A stretch of DNA of 64,000 nt, from NCBI GenBank assembly GCA_965371245.1, contig CBDUXT010000018.1:1-64000 (forward strand). Direction: 5' to 3'. Source of the DNA: CBDUXT01 sp965371245 (GTDB lineage: Bacteria > Planctomycetota > Phycisphaerae > UBA1845). This document shows positions 18,080 through 27,147 of the stretch, piece by piece (the first letter of the stretch is position 1; each line of letters opens with the position of its first letter). A program made the position numbers and the translations under genes. Under the pieces are notes generated by a model that saw only the letters and a list, made by a program, of their open reading frames with translations, had not been told where the DNA came from and ran no database searches.

Positions 18080-19906
18080 ATGCGAATCCACGAAGTGAAG
18101 ATGATGACGGCCTGCTTCCGATGGGCGTTTTGCCCGTGTGTGCTGTTGGCGTCGGCGTGCCAACAGGAGCCGCCGGTCGGGCGTCTTTCGACCGAGGCCG
18201 CGCTGGTGGATGTCACGCAAACCGCCTTTCACCCGCCGCCGACGGTCGGCGGTTGGCCCGGTCTTGCGCTGTTCGACTACGACAACGACGGCGACATCGA
18301 CATCTTCGTCACGAACCCCGCCGGTATGCCCAACCTGTTTTATGAGAACGACGGCGCGGGAGACTTCACGCTGGTGTCCGAGCAGGCCGGTCTTTCGCTG
18401 TCGGCGGACGGTTGCCTGAGCGCGGGCGTCGGCGATTTCGACAACGACGGTCGACTCGATCTGATCATCAGCCGGCAAGCCGGTTTCTTCGGACCCCCGG
18501 CCGTCAACGACACACTGCTGCTGATGAAGAACCTCGGGCCGGACGAAGACGGCATCGTTCGTTTTGAGGACGTGACGGCGCGGACCGGTTTGGACGCGGT
18601 CACGTTTGGTAGCAGCATCGGAGTCGGAGACATCGACAACGACGGGTTGCTCGATCTCTACATCGGGCGCTACGAACTGAAGGATCTGGACTTCCGCTTT
18701 GGCTCCTACCTGCCCGATACGCCCAACGTACTCTTGCACAACACGGGGATCGTCGATGGTGTCCCGATGTTCGAGGACATCACGGAATCGGCGGGCGTGG
18801 CCGGGACGCGCGTGGCCGGGCTGGCGCCCGATACGGCCGACATCGTCAACCACGTCCCCACGTGGGCCGTCTATTTCTCCGATGTCAACGAAGACGGGTG
18901 GCTCGATCTGTTCTCACTCCAGGAGATTCCCGGCGGCGTCGATCTGTTCCTGAACAACGGCGATCTGACCTTTACGCTCGCCCAGGAAGACCTGCTGAAC
19001 AAGCATGGCGGGTGGATGGGCATCACGGCCGCCGACTTCGACCGCGACGGACACCTGGACTATTTCCTGGCCAACGTGGGTGGCGACGCAATGGGTCCGC
19101 CCGCTGCGAACCACATCGCGAATGCGTGGAGTCTGCCCAACGGGCATCCCTTCCACCGTCTGTTGCGCAACGACGGCGACGGGCGTCTCATTGACGTCGC
19201 GGAGGACGTTGACGTCACGACTGGCGCCCTGCCGCCGGCCAACAGTCTCGGGGGCGAAGGGCTGAAAGCGTTCGAGTTCGGTTTTGGTTGTCAGTGGTTC
19301 GACATGCAGAACGATGGGTGGCCGGACCTCTATTGGATCGGCGACATCGTTCTTTCCGGGCTGATCCGGGAGGGGGCACTGCGCCGCGATTTTCACGGCG
19401 TGGGTCGGTACCTTACCAACCACGGCGGCGCCCGCTTCACCGACGAAACGGCGCAGCGGAGCTTGTTCAATTGGCGGGCTGATCTGCCCGCGGACTTCGG
19501 ATACAGCCGCCCGGGGCGCGCGTTGGCGGCCGTTGATCTGAACGGTGATGGTCTGGCCGACATCTGCCGAACCAACGCCTTTATTCTTCCCAACCCCGAC
19601 GAAGCCTTCTCGTGCCTGATGAACCCCGGTGTCGAGCAAGGCCACTGGGTGACCGTCCGACTCATCGGAACCCAGAGTAACCGCTTCGGCATCGGCGCAC
19701 GTGTAGAGGCCGCCTGCGCCGAGACCCTTTTCGTCGGCGAGGTTGTCACCACAACGAGTGCGTTTACGGCCGTTCATCCCCAAGTACATTTCGGGCTGGG
19801 CGATCGGACCCGCATCGACACACTCACGGTTCGGTGGCCCTCGGGTGTGACGACCCAGCTCAGCAACGTGGCAGTGGATCGCGTGCTGACCGTTACGGAG
19901 GAGTAG
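18080..19906 (+). CDS. FG-GAP/VCBS repeat lipoprotein with ASPIC-UnbV domain (CRTAC1-like)
   Basis: About 608 residues. A likely lipoprotein signal ends ASACQQEPP. Residues about 55-470 carry FG-GAP/VCBS calcium-type repeats (ALFDYDNDGDIDIFVTN, GVGDFDNDGRLDLIISR, GVGDIDNDGLLDLYIGR, AAVDLNGDGLADICRTN) that form an integrin-like propeller. The C-terminal ASPIC/UnbV domain reads NRFGIGARVE, VHFGLGDRTRIDTLTVRWPS. Such proteins are exported or cell-surface and common in planctomycetes; ligand unknown. ATG 18080 or 18101 are plausible starts; the frame is open to 17969 without family sequence. Confidence 0.88.
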   Translation: MRIHEVKMMTACFRWAFCPCVLLASACQQEPPVGRLSTEAALVDVTQTAFHPPPTVGGWPGLALFDYDNDGDIDIFVTNPAGMPNLFYENDGAGDFTLVSEQAGLSLSADGCLSAGVGDFDNDGRLDLIISRQAGFFGPPAVNDTLLLMKNLGPDEDGIVRFEDVTARTGLDAVTFGSSIGVGDIDNDGLLDLYIGRYELKDLDFRFGSYLPDTPNVLLHNTGIVDGVPMFEDITESAGVAGTRVAGLAPDTADIVNHVPTWAVYFSDVNEDGWLDLFSLQEIPGGVDLFLNNGDLTFTLAQEDLLNKHGGWMGITAADFDRDGHLDYFLANVGGDAMGPPAANHIANAWSLPNGHPFHRLLRNDGDGRLIDVAEDVDVTTGALPPANSLGGEGLKAFEFGFGCQWFDMQNDGWPDLYWIGDIVLSGLIREGALRRDFHGVGRYLTNHGGARFTDETAQRSLFNWRADLPADFGYSRPGRALAAVDLNGDGLADICRTNAFILPNPDEAFSCLMNPGVEQGHWVTVRLIGTQSNRFGIGARVEAACAETLFVGEVVTTTSAFTAVHPQVHFGLGDRTRIDTLTVRWPSGVTTQLSNVAVDRVLTVTEE

Positions 19907-19952
19907 CGACTTTCGTTGCTGCAGCGGCGAGTCCGTCCTCAACCCTTAGTCA

Positions 19953-20120
19953 GCTAGTACCGTTTCCAGAAAGGTGGCTCGATTTTTCGCGCCTCCGGTC
20001 GTTGGGTGGCATGGCCAAGCGAAGCGCGGCCATGTGCTGGGTGCGCCGACGCATGCCCGCGCCTCCGGCTTGGGCATGCCACTCGAAAAACGGAAGAACC
20101 TTTCTAGAAACGGCATTAGC
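19953..20120. repeat. 168-bp MITE-like element with long terminal inverted repeats
   Basis: Left end GCTAGTACCGTTTCCAGAAA and right end (reverse complement) GCTAATGCCGTTTCTAGAAA pair over about 36 bases with few mismatches. A second inner inverted repeat is GGGTGGCATGGCCAAGC against GCTTGGGCATGCCACTC. Related copies are at 34880 (right end lost), 15580-15768 and, core only, 60639-60667. No coding capacity. Confidence 0.75.
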
Positions 20121-20438
20121 ACTCGACAATTTCGGCTTGCGTCGATTCGACGAATGCGATGACGTCGTCTCGCTCTTGCCGAGGTACTGCGAACGCGCCG
20201 AGCGTTGCGCGGAGGTGCCCCATGAACGCCGACCAGTCACTTACGCTGATTTGCATGCCTTCGTGAGACGTATTCATGTCTCGTCCGACATACAGCTTGG
20301 GGAGGCGGACGCGCTATCGCATCGTGCCACGCGGACCGGGTGGGTCACAAGCGTAGCCGTCGCCGCGGGTTCGTCAGCCAGTCCGCGTCGGGGGTCGAGG
20401 TGTGCGTGACGGAATCGGCGTGACGCAGATTTCAGTCC

Positions 20439-20546
20439 GTAGGTCGGGTCATCGACCCGGCATCTTTCGTGCGCGATGTTCGGTTGCGTATGCATCATTT
20501 GATTGCGGTGGCAGTCAACAACTGCCGGGTCGATGACCCGACGTAC
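20439..20546. repeat. 24-bp inverted repeat pair
   Basis: GTAGGTCGGGTCATCGACCC-GGCA at 20439-20462 pairs with TGCCGGGTCGATGACCCGAC-GTAC at 20523-20546, 23 of 24 bases, with a 60-base spacer. It lies in a 711-base gap between the ASPIC gene and the nuclease-EVE gene; the rest of the gap holds no visible gene. Confidence 0.7.
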
Positions 20547-20617
20547 CGGTGGACGCGACCCGACATCTGCGCTTTCAATGATGTCCCGCGGGGCAAACCC
20601 GAATGCACTCAGCCGGT

Positions 20618-21673
20618 CTATGTAACCGCAAACGCGTTCCGTAGGAACTCGATGGTTTTCGAGTTTCGGAGTTTACACACAACGTTCTGGTTGGCAAAGG
20701 CTCCTTTGAAGGTCTTGGCCTCTTCGCGTTGGAAGGTTCTTAGCCACTTGATGCCAACGGCCCATTCGCAAAGCTCTGGATACTCCTTGTTTTCATCTGC
20801 ATGTGGGGCCTTCAGGGGGAGACTGAGCGCCGCTTTTCCACTCTCTTGAACGACAAAGTCGGTTATGGGCACCGCCTCTTGAGTCACCTCGCCGTAGCCA
20901 ACGTAACCACGTTTCGAGATATAGGCGAATATTTTGTCGCCGACTTTCAGGTGCCGGAGCGGCCGGGAGTATCTCTCCCCTTGCCCGGCCCCGATGTAAC
21001 CGTATTTCTGATTGTCCTCCCAGTTTCTGTGTTCACCGTCGCAAGCGTTGACAAACCAATACCCCGACCACGGAGCCCCCTTTCGCGACTCTGAACGCTC
21101 GATGGTTTCCACAGGGTCCTTCAGCCATGCTCGACCCAAGAGCTCCGTCTTCCCTTTACGAAAGAAGCGGAAAAAGACAGCGTTGATGCTCACGCCGTAC
21201 TCCTCGAGAAGATAATTGATGATTCGTTCGGAGGAGTCGTCAAGGTGGGATGCGACGACGATCATGTTGTGCGCGGTGTTGACCGTCTCTGGGATTGTGG
21301 AATCAAATGCTTCCTCGAAGACTGAGGTGAGGCTCCGTTGTTGATGCTCTTGCGCGACCTGGTCCAGCTCATGGTAGCCCAGGCCTTTGACCCAGCTCCC
21401 ATAGTCCAGAAGCTGCGCCACGACTTCCCGCGGCGTGCGCCCCCGCTTTATTTCCAGGATCACGCAGTTGGCTTGCGCGTCCATGGCCAGGATATCGATC
21501 CGGCCGCCGGACTCAGTACGGACCTGCCGTCCGATGACCGCGAGATCCATCCCCAACATCGTGGGGTTGGCGCAGATCCAGTCTTCGAGCCGTTCTTCGC
21601 GATCCAGCCGAGCGGCGGAAACCTGTTCCAGTGACTTTCCCGCCACGTTCCAAAGAGACATCTCAAACGACAC
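20618..21673 (-). CDS. NucS-like PD-(D/E)xK nuclease fused to an EVE/YTH-like (PUA) domain
   Basis: Encodes 351 residues. The N-terminal 1-125 has the NucS/DUF91-like nuclease core: D60 (GRIDILAMD), E74-x-K76 (ILEIKRG) and Q87 with Y91 in the next helix (QLLDYGSW). A linker domain follows. Residues about 203-320 resemble EVE/YTH PUA-like modules (GYWFVNACDGEHRNWEDN, YGYIGAGQG, LKVGDKIFAYISKRGYVGYG), which bind modified bases. The combination suggests modification-dependent restriction or repair of DNA. It stands alone between repeats with no methylase or McrB-like motor nearby. Base usage is less GC-rich than neighbours, hinting at transfer. Confidence 0.72.
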   Translation of the reverse strand: MSFEMSLWNVAGKSLEQVSAARLDREERLEDWICANPTMLGMDLAVIGRQVRTESGGRIDILAMDAQANCVILEIKRGRTPREVVAQLLDYGSWVKGLGYHELDQVAQEHQQRSLTSVFEEAFDSTIPETVNTAHNMIVVASHLDDSSERIINYLLEEYGVSINAVFFRFFRKGKTELLGRAWLKDPVETIERSESRKGAPWSGYWFVNACDGEHRNWEDNQKYGYIGAGQGERYSRPLRHLKVGDKIFAYISKRGYVGYGEVTQEAVPITDFVVQESGKAALSLPLKAPHADENKEYPELCEWAVGIKWLRTFQREEAKTFKGAFANQNVVCKLRNSKTIEFLRNAFAVT

Positions 21674-21909
21674 GGATGGTTCCTGTCAAAGCAAAGCTTG
21701 TCTCAGTCAAGGTTGTGCGGTTGCCAACAAGCAGCAAGGCTCGCCTAAACCGGGGTGGCTCCCAAAATGTCCTCGATCATCGTCGCACCGGCGTCCGTCT
21801 GATCAACTTACTCCTGAACAGGGCGCCAGAGCATCTCCGAATGAAAACACTTAGCCCCCAAGCGGACGGTGCAAGGTCGATCCTATTGATTCGCCGCGAT
21901 GCCCGTCGT

Positions 21910-22608
21910 CTATCGAAGCTTCTTCGCCGTCGCAATCGTCCCCTCTCGGTCACGCACAAGCAGGTCTCCGTTGGAGTGGAGGATCCAGTGATCACCGTGG
22001 CCGGAACGCTCCGCCTTGTCGAACCATCGACCGAGCCGATCCGCCCTCTCGACCAGCTCCTCGTTGAGCACGCTGCCATCTTTGAATCTCTGTTCGATGA
22101 ATATCTTGCCGCGTTCGCGGAAGATCGTGATCCGCCCGCCGACATACGGGCTCTCATCAAGCCAGCGCCCTATGATCTGCCTAGTCGCCGGCGCGGGTTC
22201 CGCTACTAGTTCCTCTTCCTCCTCCACCGACAAGCCCAGTATCTTCACTTCAAGATCCGGCTTGAAGTGGGTTGTTGCCCAAGCGCCAGACCCGACTTTC
22301 ATGCCGGGAAGATAGTAGGCTATGAAGGTGCGTTCGTACTGGGCCGAATCTCTCGATCTGAGGTCACGGGCGATGGCACTGAGAGCGTCTTTGGATACCT
22401 TCCTATTCAACCTGACATCGAGGCTCCGTCTGATGCCCGGAATTCTTCTAATGGCGATGACGGAGAACGAGACGTCTCGGTTGGGCGTCGATGCTTGAGA
22501 CGCTGGCGATGCCCGCGATCCACGGCGAGAAATCATGGGGGTCCGTGTATTGACGCAAGCAACGGTGAGCAGGGTGAGAACGGCTATTAACGTAGAACGA
22601 TGTGGCAT
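21910..22608 (-). CDS. Unknown lipoprotein
   Basis: 232 residues from ATG 22608, preceded by GAGGAGAACT. The start MPHRSTLIAVLTLLTVAC is a lipoprotein signal with lipobox LTVAC. The body has a predicted alpha/beta first part (YYLPGMKVGSGAWATTHF, LEVKILGLS) and a C-terminal beta-rich part in which a GGRITIFRERGKIFIEQRF segment resembles strands of small lipocalin-like folds. I do not recognise the family. It is on the same strand as the nuclease-EVE gene but 236 bases upstream of it. Confidence 0.65.
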   Translation of the reverse strand: MPHRSTLIAVLTLLTVACVNTRTPMISRRGSRASPASQASTPNRDVSFSVIAIRRIPGIRRSLDVRLNRKVSKDALSAIARDLRSRDSAQYERTFIAYYLPGMKVGSGAWATTHFKPDLEVKILGLSVEEEEELVAEPAPATRQIIGRWLDESPYVGGRITIFRERGKIFIEQRFKDGSVLNEELVERADRLGRWFDKAERSGHGDHWILHSNGDLLVRDREGTIATAKKLR

Positions 22609-23021
22609 AGTTCTCCTCTGGTTGGGGCCAACAAAAGAACAGTCGATCCGCACAGCAAGCGTTCTCGGAAGCCCTGCTTGAATATCGCAACTCCTGGCCG
22701 TCAGGAAGAGGCGGGCTGATCTCCGTACGCTCCATACTGTTGGACTCCACCTCGCGAATTATCAACGCCTCTTATCCAGATCAGACAACGCGCACGCCAC
22801 TCACCGCAGCGAAGAAGGCAATCTACGCCGCTCCTTCTCGTCTGCACGACAGTGCCCAATCTCCCGCCATCCACTCACCCGCGGATGCTACCAAGTCCCG
22901 AACCACGTCGCACCCGCTGATGGGGCGTGTTACGCCGCTGACAAGTACGGACCCATAGCCCCCGTTGAACGATCCACGAATCCGGATACCCTGTTGTCTC
23001 GTGCGGCTCTCGGCGGGCCGA
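22609..23021. other. Divergent intergenic region
   Basis: About 410 bases between a minus-strand lipoprotein and the plus-strand antiporter. I see no gene, tRNA or family repeat; promoters for both genes must lie here. Confidence 0.5.
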
Positions 23022-23083
23022 CTTCGTTCCTGCGTGGCGGGCCGGTGCCCAAGAGCGCGGAGCCCGCCCGGCACGAACGAAGG
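23022..23083 (+). promoter_or_regulatory. Leader hairpin covering the antiporter ribosome binding site
   Basis: A 21-base arm at 23022-23042 (CTTCGTTCCTGCGTGGCGGG-C) pairs with 23062-23082 (GCCCGCCCGGCACGAACGAA-G) at 18 of 21 positions with a 19-base loop. The 3' arm contains most of the Shine-Dalgarno GAAGG (23079-23083), nine bases before ATG 23093. The fold would hide the ribosome binding site. It may be a translational switch, such as an ion- or pH-responsive leader or RNA thermometer. Confidence 0.55.
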
Positions 23084-23092
23084 TTACCATTC

Positions 23093-24694
23093 ATGCTCAA
23101 ACCCAAAACTCGGCACAGAGGCTGGGTCGTCGTCGCCCTGACGATGATCGCCGTTTCGCTGACGGCTGTCACGGTTACGCCGAGAGCTTCGCGGGCCGCG
23201 ACTTCGACCGCCCATGCCGACGCGCCCACTGAAACGCAGCCAGCCGCGAACACTGAAGCGGCGGACCACGATGCCACCACCAGCGACGACCATGGGGGCG
23301 GCGGCCATAGCGACCCGTTCTCGTTCATTCTGATCGAGTTGGCGCTCGTGCTGATCGTGGCGATGGTTGGCCGTTGGTCAGCGGGAAAGCTCGACCAGCC
23401 GGCCGTGCTCGGCGAACTTCTCATCGGGGTAGTCTTGGGCAACATCGGCTACTGGCTGGGGCGCCCGTTTTTCGTCCTGGTCATGCACCAGGGTGAGTCG
23501 AACAAGCTGTTCCAGGAGGTGTGGAGCACGGGCGCGTCGGTTGCGGACGCGGCCGGTCAGGTGTTCTCGCAGGCGCAGCTTGCAACCGACGGCGTGGGCA
23601 CGCGCATCGTCGAGATCATGACCGGTCCGGACGCCTCGCAGTTCGTCCTCATGAGTATCGGGATTTGGATCTTCTCGAACCTCGGCGTCATCCTCCTGCT
23701 GTTCATGGTCGGGCTCGAGTCCAGCGTTTCCGAGATGCTCCGCGTAGGCCGTCGGGCGATGGCGGTAGCCATCCTGGGCATCGTCGTCCCGTTCGGGTTG
23801 GGTTTTGTGACGAGCCAATGGCTTCTTCCGGATCTACCCGTGCCGGCCCATTTGTTCCTGGGGGCCACGCTCTGTGCAACCAGCGTGGGCATCACGGCGC
23901 GTGTCTTCCGAGACCTTGGGGCACTGCAACGTAAGGAGGCCAAGATCATCCTCGGCGCGGCCGTCATCGACGACGTGCTCGGGCTGATTATCTTGGCGAT
24001 TGTCGTGGGCATCGTCGTGACCGGCGAAGTCCAGGCCAAGGAGATTGTCCGAATCACGGTGATGGCAAGTCTCTTCCTCGGCGCCGTGATGCTTGTGGGT
24101 GAACGCTTTGCCCGCGTCGGGGCGCGGATCGTCTCCCTGTTGGATCGCGCCAACAGCAAGCTCCTCTTCCCTTTGGCGCTGGCGTTCGTGCTGTCGTGGG
24201 CTGCCAATCAGATCCAACTGGCCACCATCGTCGGCGCCTTCGCGGCCGGGCTGATCCTCAACGAGCAGCAGTTCCCCTCGGGGTGCGGACAGGCCACGAT
24301 CGAAGCGCTGATCGCCCCGCTCGAGCGGATCTTCGCGCCGGTGTTCTTCGTGCTGATGGGCATGCAGGTGAACTTGGCCTCGTTTCTTCAACCGGGGACC
24401 GTGTCGATCGCCCTGGCGTTCACGGTCGTGGCGATCATCGGGAAACTGGTGGCCGGTCTTCCCGCGGGGAAGCACATCGATCGTCTCTCCGTGGGGCTGG
24501 GCATGGTCCCGCGTGGCGAGGTCGGCTTGATTTTCGCGAGCGTGGGAAGAGGCGTCGGCGTGGTAAACGACGAAGTCTTCTCTGCGATCGTCGTAATGGT
24601 CATGGTGACCACGCTGATCACGCCGCCCGCGCTGAAGTGGTCGCTGAAGCGGGCGCCGGGCGGGGAAACGCAGCCTTCTTCCACATCCGCGTAG
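23093..24694 (+). CDS. Cation:proton antiporter (CPA2, KefB/NapA-like)
   Basis: 533 residues from ATG 23093. An N-terminal signal-like segment and an acidic/His stretch (DHDATTSDDHGGGGHSD, about 55-75) precede about 12 membrane helices. CPA2 marks: QPAVLGELLIGVVLGNIG, GATLCATSVGITARVFRDLG, GAAVIDDVLGLIILAIVVG with the paired Asp of electrogenic antiporters, and GMVPRGEVGLIFASVGRGVG near the end. There is no C-terminal TrkA-N domain, unlike KefB/C. It most likely exchanges Na+ or K+ for H+. Translation may be controlled by the leader hairpin. Confidence 0.88.
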   Translation: MLKPKTRHRGWVVVALTMIAVSLTAVTVTPRASRAATSTAHADAPTETQPAANTEAADHDATTSDDHGGGGHSDPFSFILIELALVLIVAMVGRWSAGKLDQPAVLGELLIGVVLGNIGYWLGRPFFVLVMHQGESNKLFQEVWSTGASVADAAGQVFSQAQLATDGVGTRIVEIMTGPDASQFVLMSIGIWIFSNLGVILLLFMVGLESSVSEMLRVGRRAMAVAILGIVVPFGLGFVTSQWLLPDLPVPAHLFLGATLCATSVGITARVFRDLGALQRKEAKIILGAAVIDDVLGLIILAIVVGIVVTGEVQAKEIVRITVMASLFLGAVMLVGERFARVGARIVSLLDRANSKLLFPLALAFVLSWAANQIQLATIVGAFAAGLILNEQQFPSGCGQATIEALIAPLERIFAPVFFVLMGMQVNLASFLQPGTVSIALAFTVVAIIGKLVAGLPAGKHIDRLSVGLGMVPRGEVGLIFASVGRGVGVVNDEVFSAIVVMVMVTTLITPPALKWSLKRAPGGETQPSSTSA

Positions 24695-24734
24695 GGCATG
24701 CCCCGGCGAATGAGTACCCGCTGCGCGGCTCGTA

Positions 24735-24844
24735 GAGCGTGTTCGACGTGCATCGTCACCGAGCCACGTCCGGTGAAGAAGCGGTCAAGAACAGGCACAA
24801 ACACCGCTCCATCACAGTCGCGGCTCGGAAGAAAGAACACGCCC
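24735..24844. repeat. Degenerate copy of the 118-bp hairpin MITE
   Basis: Ends GAGCGTGTTC and GAACACGCCC are inverted (9 of 10). The interior keeps GAGCCACGTCCGGTGAAGAA and CGCGGCTCGG like the full copies at 55207 and 59493. 110 bases; no clear target duplication. It lies between the convergent antiporter and NOR genes. Confidence 0.65.
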
Positions 24845-24868
24845 ACGGCGCGCACCCGATACGCGCAC

Positions 24869-26386
24869 TTAATCGGCAAGCGACTCGGTCGGCGATGGGG
24901 TCCGCGTTTCGCCTTTTCCGTTCGATGGAGCGGCCGTTTCACTTCCGTACTGCCTGGATGCGGTGACGACGAACTCGGTCTGCATTTGCGCCCGCACCTC
25001 TTGCGGCGCATGCCGGATACTTCGTCGGCGAAACGCGATCGGCGTCACCGCCAGGGCCCAGTCAACGTTCACACATAGAACGGACACTGCCAACAGGATG
25101 CCCAAGACCATGAAGACCTGCGGGAAGAGAGCGAGTATTTTCGGAGGGGCCTGCGCGAGCGGCCCGAGATAGCGCAGGTAGCCGGTGAAGAGCCCTTTCA
25201 CGGAAAGAAGCGCAACGAGCAGAAAGATGACGATGTTGACGACCGTAAACAGCGGCACCACGGCGCGAGCCCGCGCCAGCCGGTGCGTCGGCGGAACCAT
25301 TCGCTGAATGACGAACAGAAGCGCCGCCCACAGTGCCATCGAATCGATGCCGAGCATCATTCCCATCGCATGCCCCATCACGAAGTGGGTTCCGTGAATG
25401 AGCGCGTTGATCGGCGGCACCGAGATCAGGACGGCGAGGCCCACCAGCAGACACGACCAAGCGGTCGTCATGGACATTAGGAACCCAACCCCGGGCGACG
25501 CTGTCGGGGCATGCCTTTGCCGAATCCGGGAGCCAAGATCAACCAGGTACTTCATGACCAGGACGATCTCCGTCAGGCTCGCCAGGCAACTAATCCACTT
25601 CACGACGTGCGACTGAGGGAGATGATAGGTGTGGTGCGCGAAGTTGGTAAAACTGTTGAACACACCGATGTAGAACAAGAAAAACGCAGTGTTCGAATAG
25701 GCGTATCGGGAGTCGCCGACCAGACGACACCCGATGTACCCGAGCGAGCCGTAGACGAGCAGGTTGAAGCTGCCTACGAGCGGACCGTAGGACTTCCACT
25801 GAATGGCCATGTCTCGCAGGGGATAGTCGCCGACGACGGCGAGATGCCAGGCGTGGCCCTCGGCAAAGGCCCAGAGAAACAGCAGCAGCGACGTGAACCA
25901 CATGTAGACGTACGTGGGCCGGCCACTCAGGCGAAACCCAACGACGGAGAAGAAGTTCCACGCGAACAGGATCCAACCCACGTAGATCAACACGGACCAC
26001 GCCCAGTGGCTTCCTATGTACTCTCGACCGGAGAACACCCCGTAACACAGCGTCACCAGGCTGCCGGCGCCGGCCACGCCCCACAGGACCAGTTGGCCCT
26101 TCAGGCGCAGCGAGAAGGCCCGCGTGCGCTCGCCCGGCTGTGAAACCAGGAAGTAGTAGACGATCGCGCCGGCTGCGAGATAGATCCAGGCGACCGCAAA
26201 CGTCGTGTGCAACGGACGAAGATGCTGAAGCGTCAACCCCGCGACGGCCTTGCGCTGTTCGGAGTAGGTCAGCACGCCGAGCCCGCCGAAGACGATGGCA
26301 ATCGTACAGGACGCGATCGCACAGAGAATCAGAAAGGCCACCGGTCGAGCTTGTTTGTCGGATAGCCGATCTAGTACTCGAACCAT
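24869..26386 (-). CDS. Heme-copper oxidase subunit I, atypical NO-reductase-like (NorB-like)
   Basis: 505 residues, about 12 helices. Residues include H60 in HLRPLHTTFAVAWIY (low-spin heme), H251-H252 in NFAHHTYHLP (active-site metal), and H331, H334 and H339 in HGTHFVMGHAMG. The gene overlaps an upstream NorC-like cytochrome gene by 16 bases, supporting a NorCB-type pair. Helix VI (SYGPLVGSFNLLVYGSLGYIG, about 199-219) lacks the His expected as third FeB/CuB ligand and the VEG-x-WE glutamates of cNOR. It may belong to one of the non-canonical NOR families, or have another terminal-oxidase role. Tail of about 60 polar residues. Confidence 0.75.
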   Translation of the reverse strand: MVRVLDRLSDKQARPVAFLILCAIASCTIAIVFGGLGVLTYSEQRKAVAGLTLQHLRPLHTTFAVAWIYLAAGAIVYYFLVSQPGERTRAFSLRLKGQLVLWGVAGAGSLVTLCYGVFSGREYIGSHWAWSVLIYVGWILFAWNFFSVVGFRLSGRPTYVYMWFTSLLLFLWAFAEGHAWHLAVVGDYPLRDMAIQWKSYGPLVGSFNLLVYGSLGYIGCRLVGDSRYAYSNTAFFLFYIGVFNSFTNFAHHTYHLPQSHVVKWISCLASLTEIVLVMKYLVDLGSRIRQRHAPTASPGVGFLMSMTTAWSCLLVGLAVLISVPPINALIHGTHFVMGHAMGMMLGIDSMALWAALLFVIQRMVPPTHRLARARAVVPLFTVVNIVIFLLVALLSVKGLFTGYLRYLGPLAQAPPKILALFPQVFMVLGILLAVSVLCVNVDWALAVTPIAFRRRSIRHAPQEVRAQMQTEFVVTASRQYGSETAAPSNGKGETRTPSPTESLAD

Positions 26387-27147
26387 GGCAGGGCCTTCCA
26401 GCTAGCGGCTCCCCCGTTCTGCTCCTTCGAGTAGAACCGTCCCAGGGCTTGTCGGTTTTTTCTCATCCACTCCAAACAGGCGATCATGTCATCGATCTGG
26501 GCTTCGGTGAGGTAATCTTGGGACGGCATGCTGCCCTTGCCGTCGATCAAGATGCGTCGCACCGCTTCCGGTGAATAGAGGGCCATGGAGAGAGTGAGGT
26601 CCGACGATCGCTGCGTGCCGACATCAAACGGAACGTGGCACGCGTTGCACCCGTTTTCGGCGATCTCACGTTCCCCTCGAATCACGGCCTCATCGACCGT
26701 CCCGTTCTTAGCTGACAAGTAATGCCGGACAAGTTCGTTCGCCGGGGTGTCCGCCCGCGCGGTCGTGAACCGCGGAAACCCGGTTCCCGTCTTGTCGATT
26801 TCTGTCAGGAACGCGATGAGGGCGCCCTGCTCGTCTTCGTTGAAGTCGAACGCGGGCATCTGCTTGCGCCCTCTGGTGAGCACGTAGGACCAATCCTCGT
26901 CCGGCCGATGCCCCATGACATTGGTGAGATCGGGCCCAAGGAACCCCCCAAATCCGTGGATCTGGTGGCAGGCCTCACAGTTGTGCTTTCTCCAGAGGGC
27001 AACACCCCGCTTGGCTGGCGGTGTGAACTCTTGAGCGGATGCTCGACGAGGAAAATCCAAGTAGACAAACGCCGTCTGAAGGAAAAAACAGGCCGCAAGG
27101 ATCACAAGAACTGCAATACGGGGAGATCGAGGCGAGGGGGTTCTCAT
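26371..27147 (-). CDS. Membrane-anchored diheme cytochrome c (NorC-like)
   Basis: 258 residues from ATG 27147, with GGAAG upstream. One N-terminal helix (IAVLVILAACFFLQTAFVYL) anchors it. The first heme site is C57-x2-C60-H61 in NCEACHQIHGFGG-LGPDL, very like NorC, with M97 in RKQMPAF as axial ligand. A second c-heme site, C167-x2-C170-H171 (GCNACHVPF), with GSMPSQDYL later, makes it diheme, unlike monoheme NorC. It overlaps the NorB-like gene by 16 bases and should pass periplasmic electrons to it. Confidence 0.82.
   Translation of the reverse strand: MRTPSPRSPRIAVLVILAACFFLQTAFVYLDFPRRASAQEFTPPAKRGVALWRKHNCEACHQIHGFGGFLGPDLTNVMGHRPDEDWSYVLTRGRKQMPAFDFNEDEQGALIAFLTEIDKTGTGFPRFTTARADTPANELVRHYLSAKNGTVDEAVIRGEREIAENGCNACHVPFDVGTQRSSDLTLSMALYSPEAVRRILIDGKGSMPSQDYLTEAQIDDMIACLEWMRKNRQALGRFYSKEQNGGAASWKALPWFEY

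Noticed and set aside
18914..19942. 342-residue minus-strand frame
   Set aside because: Shadow of the ASPIC/UnbV gene.
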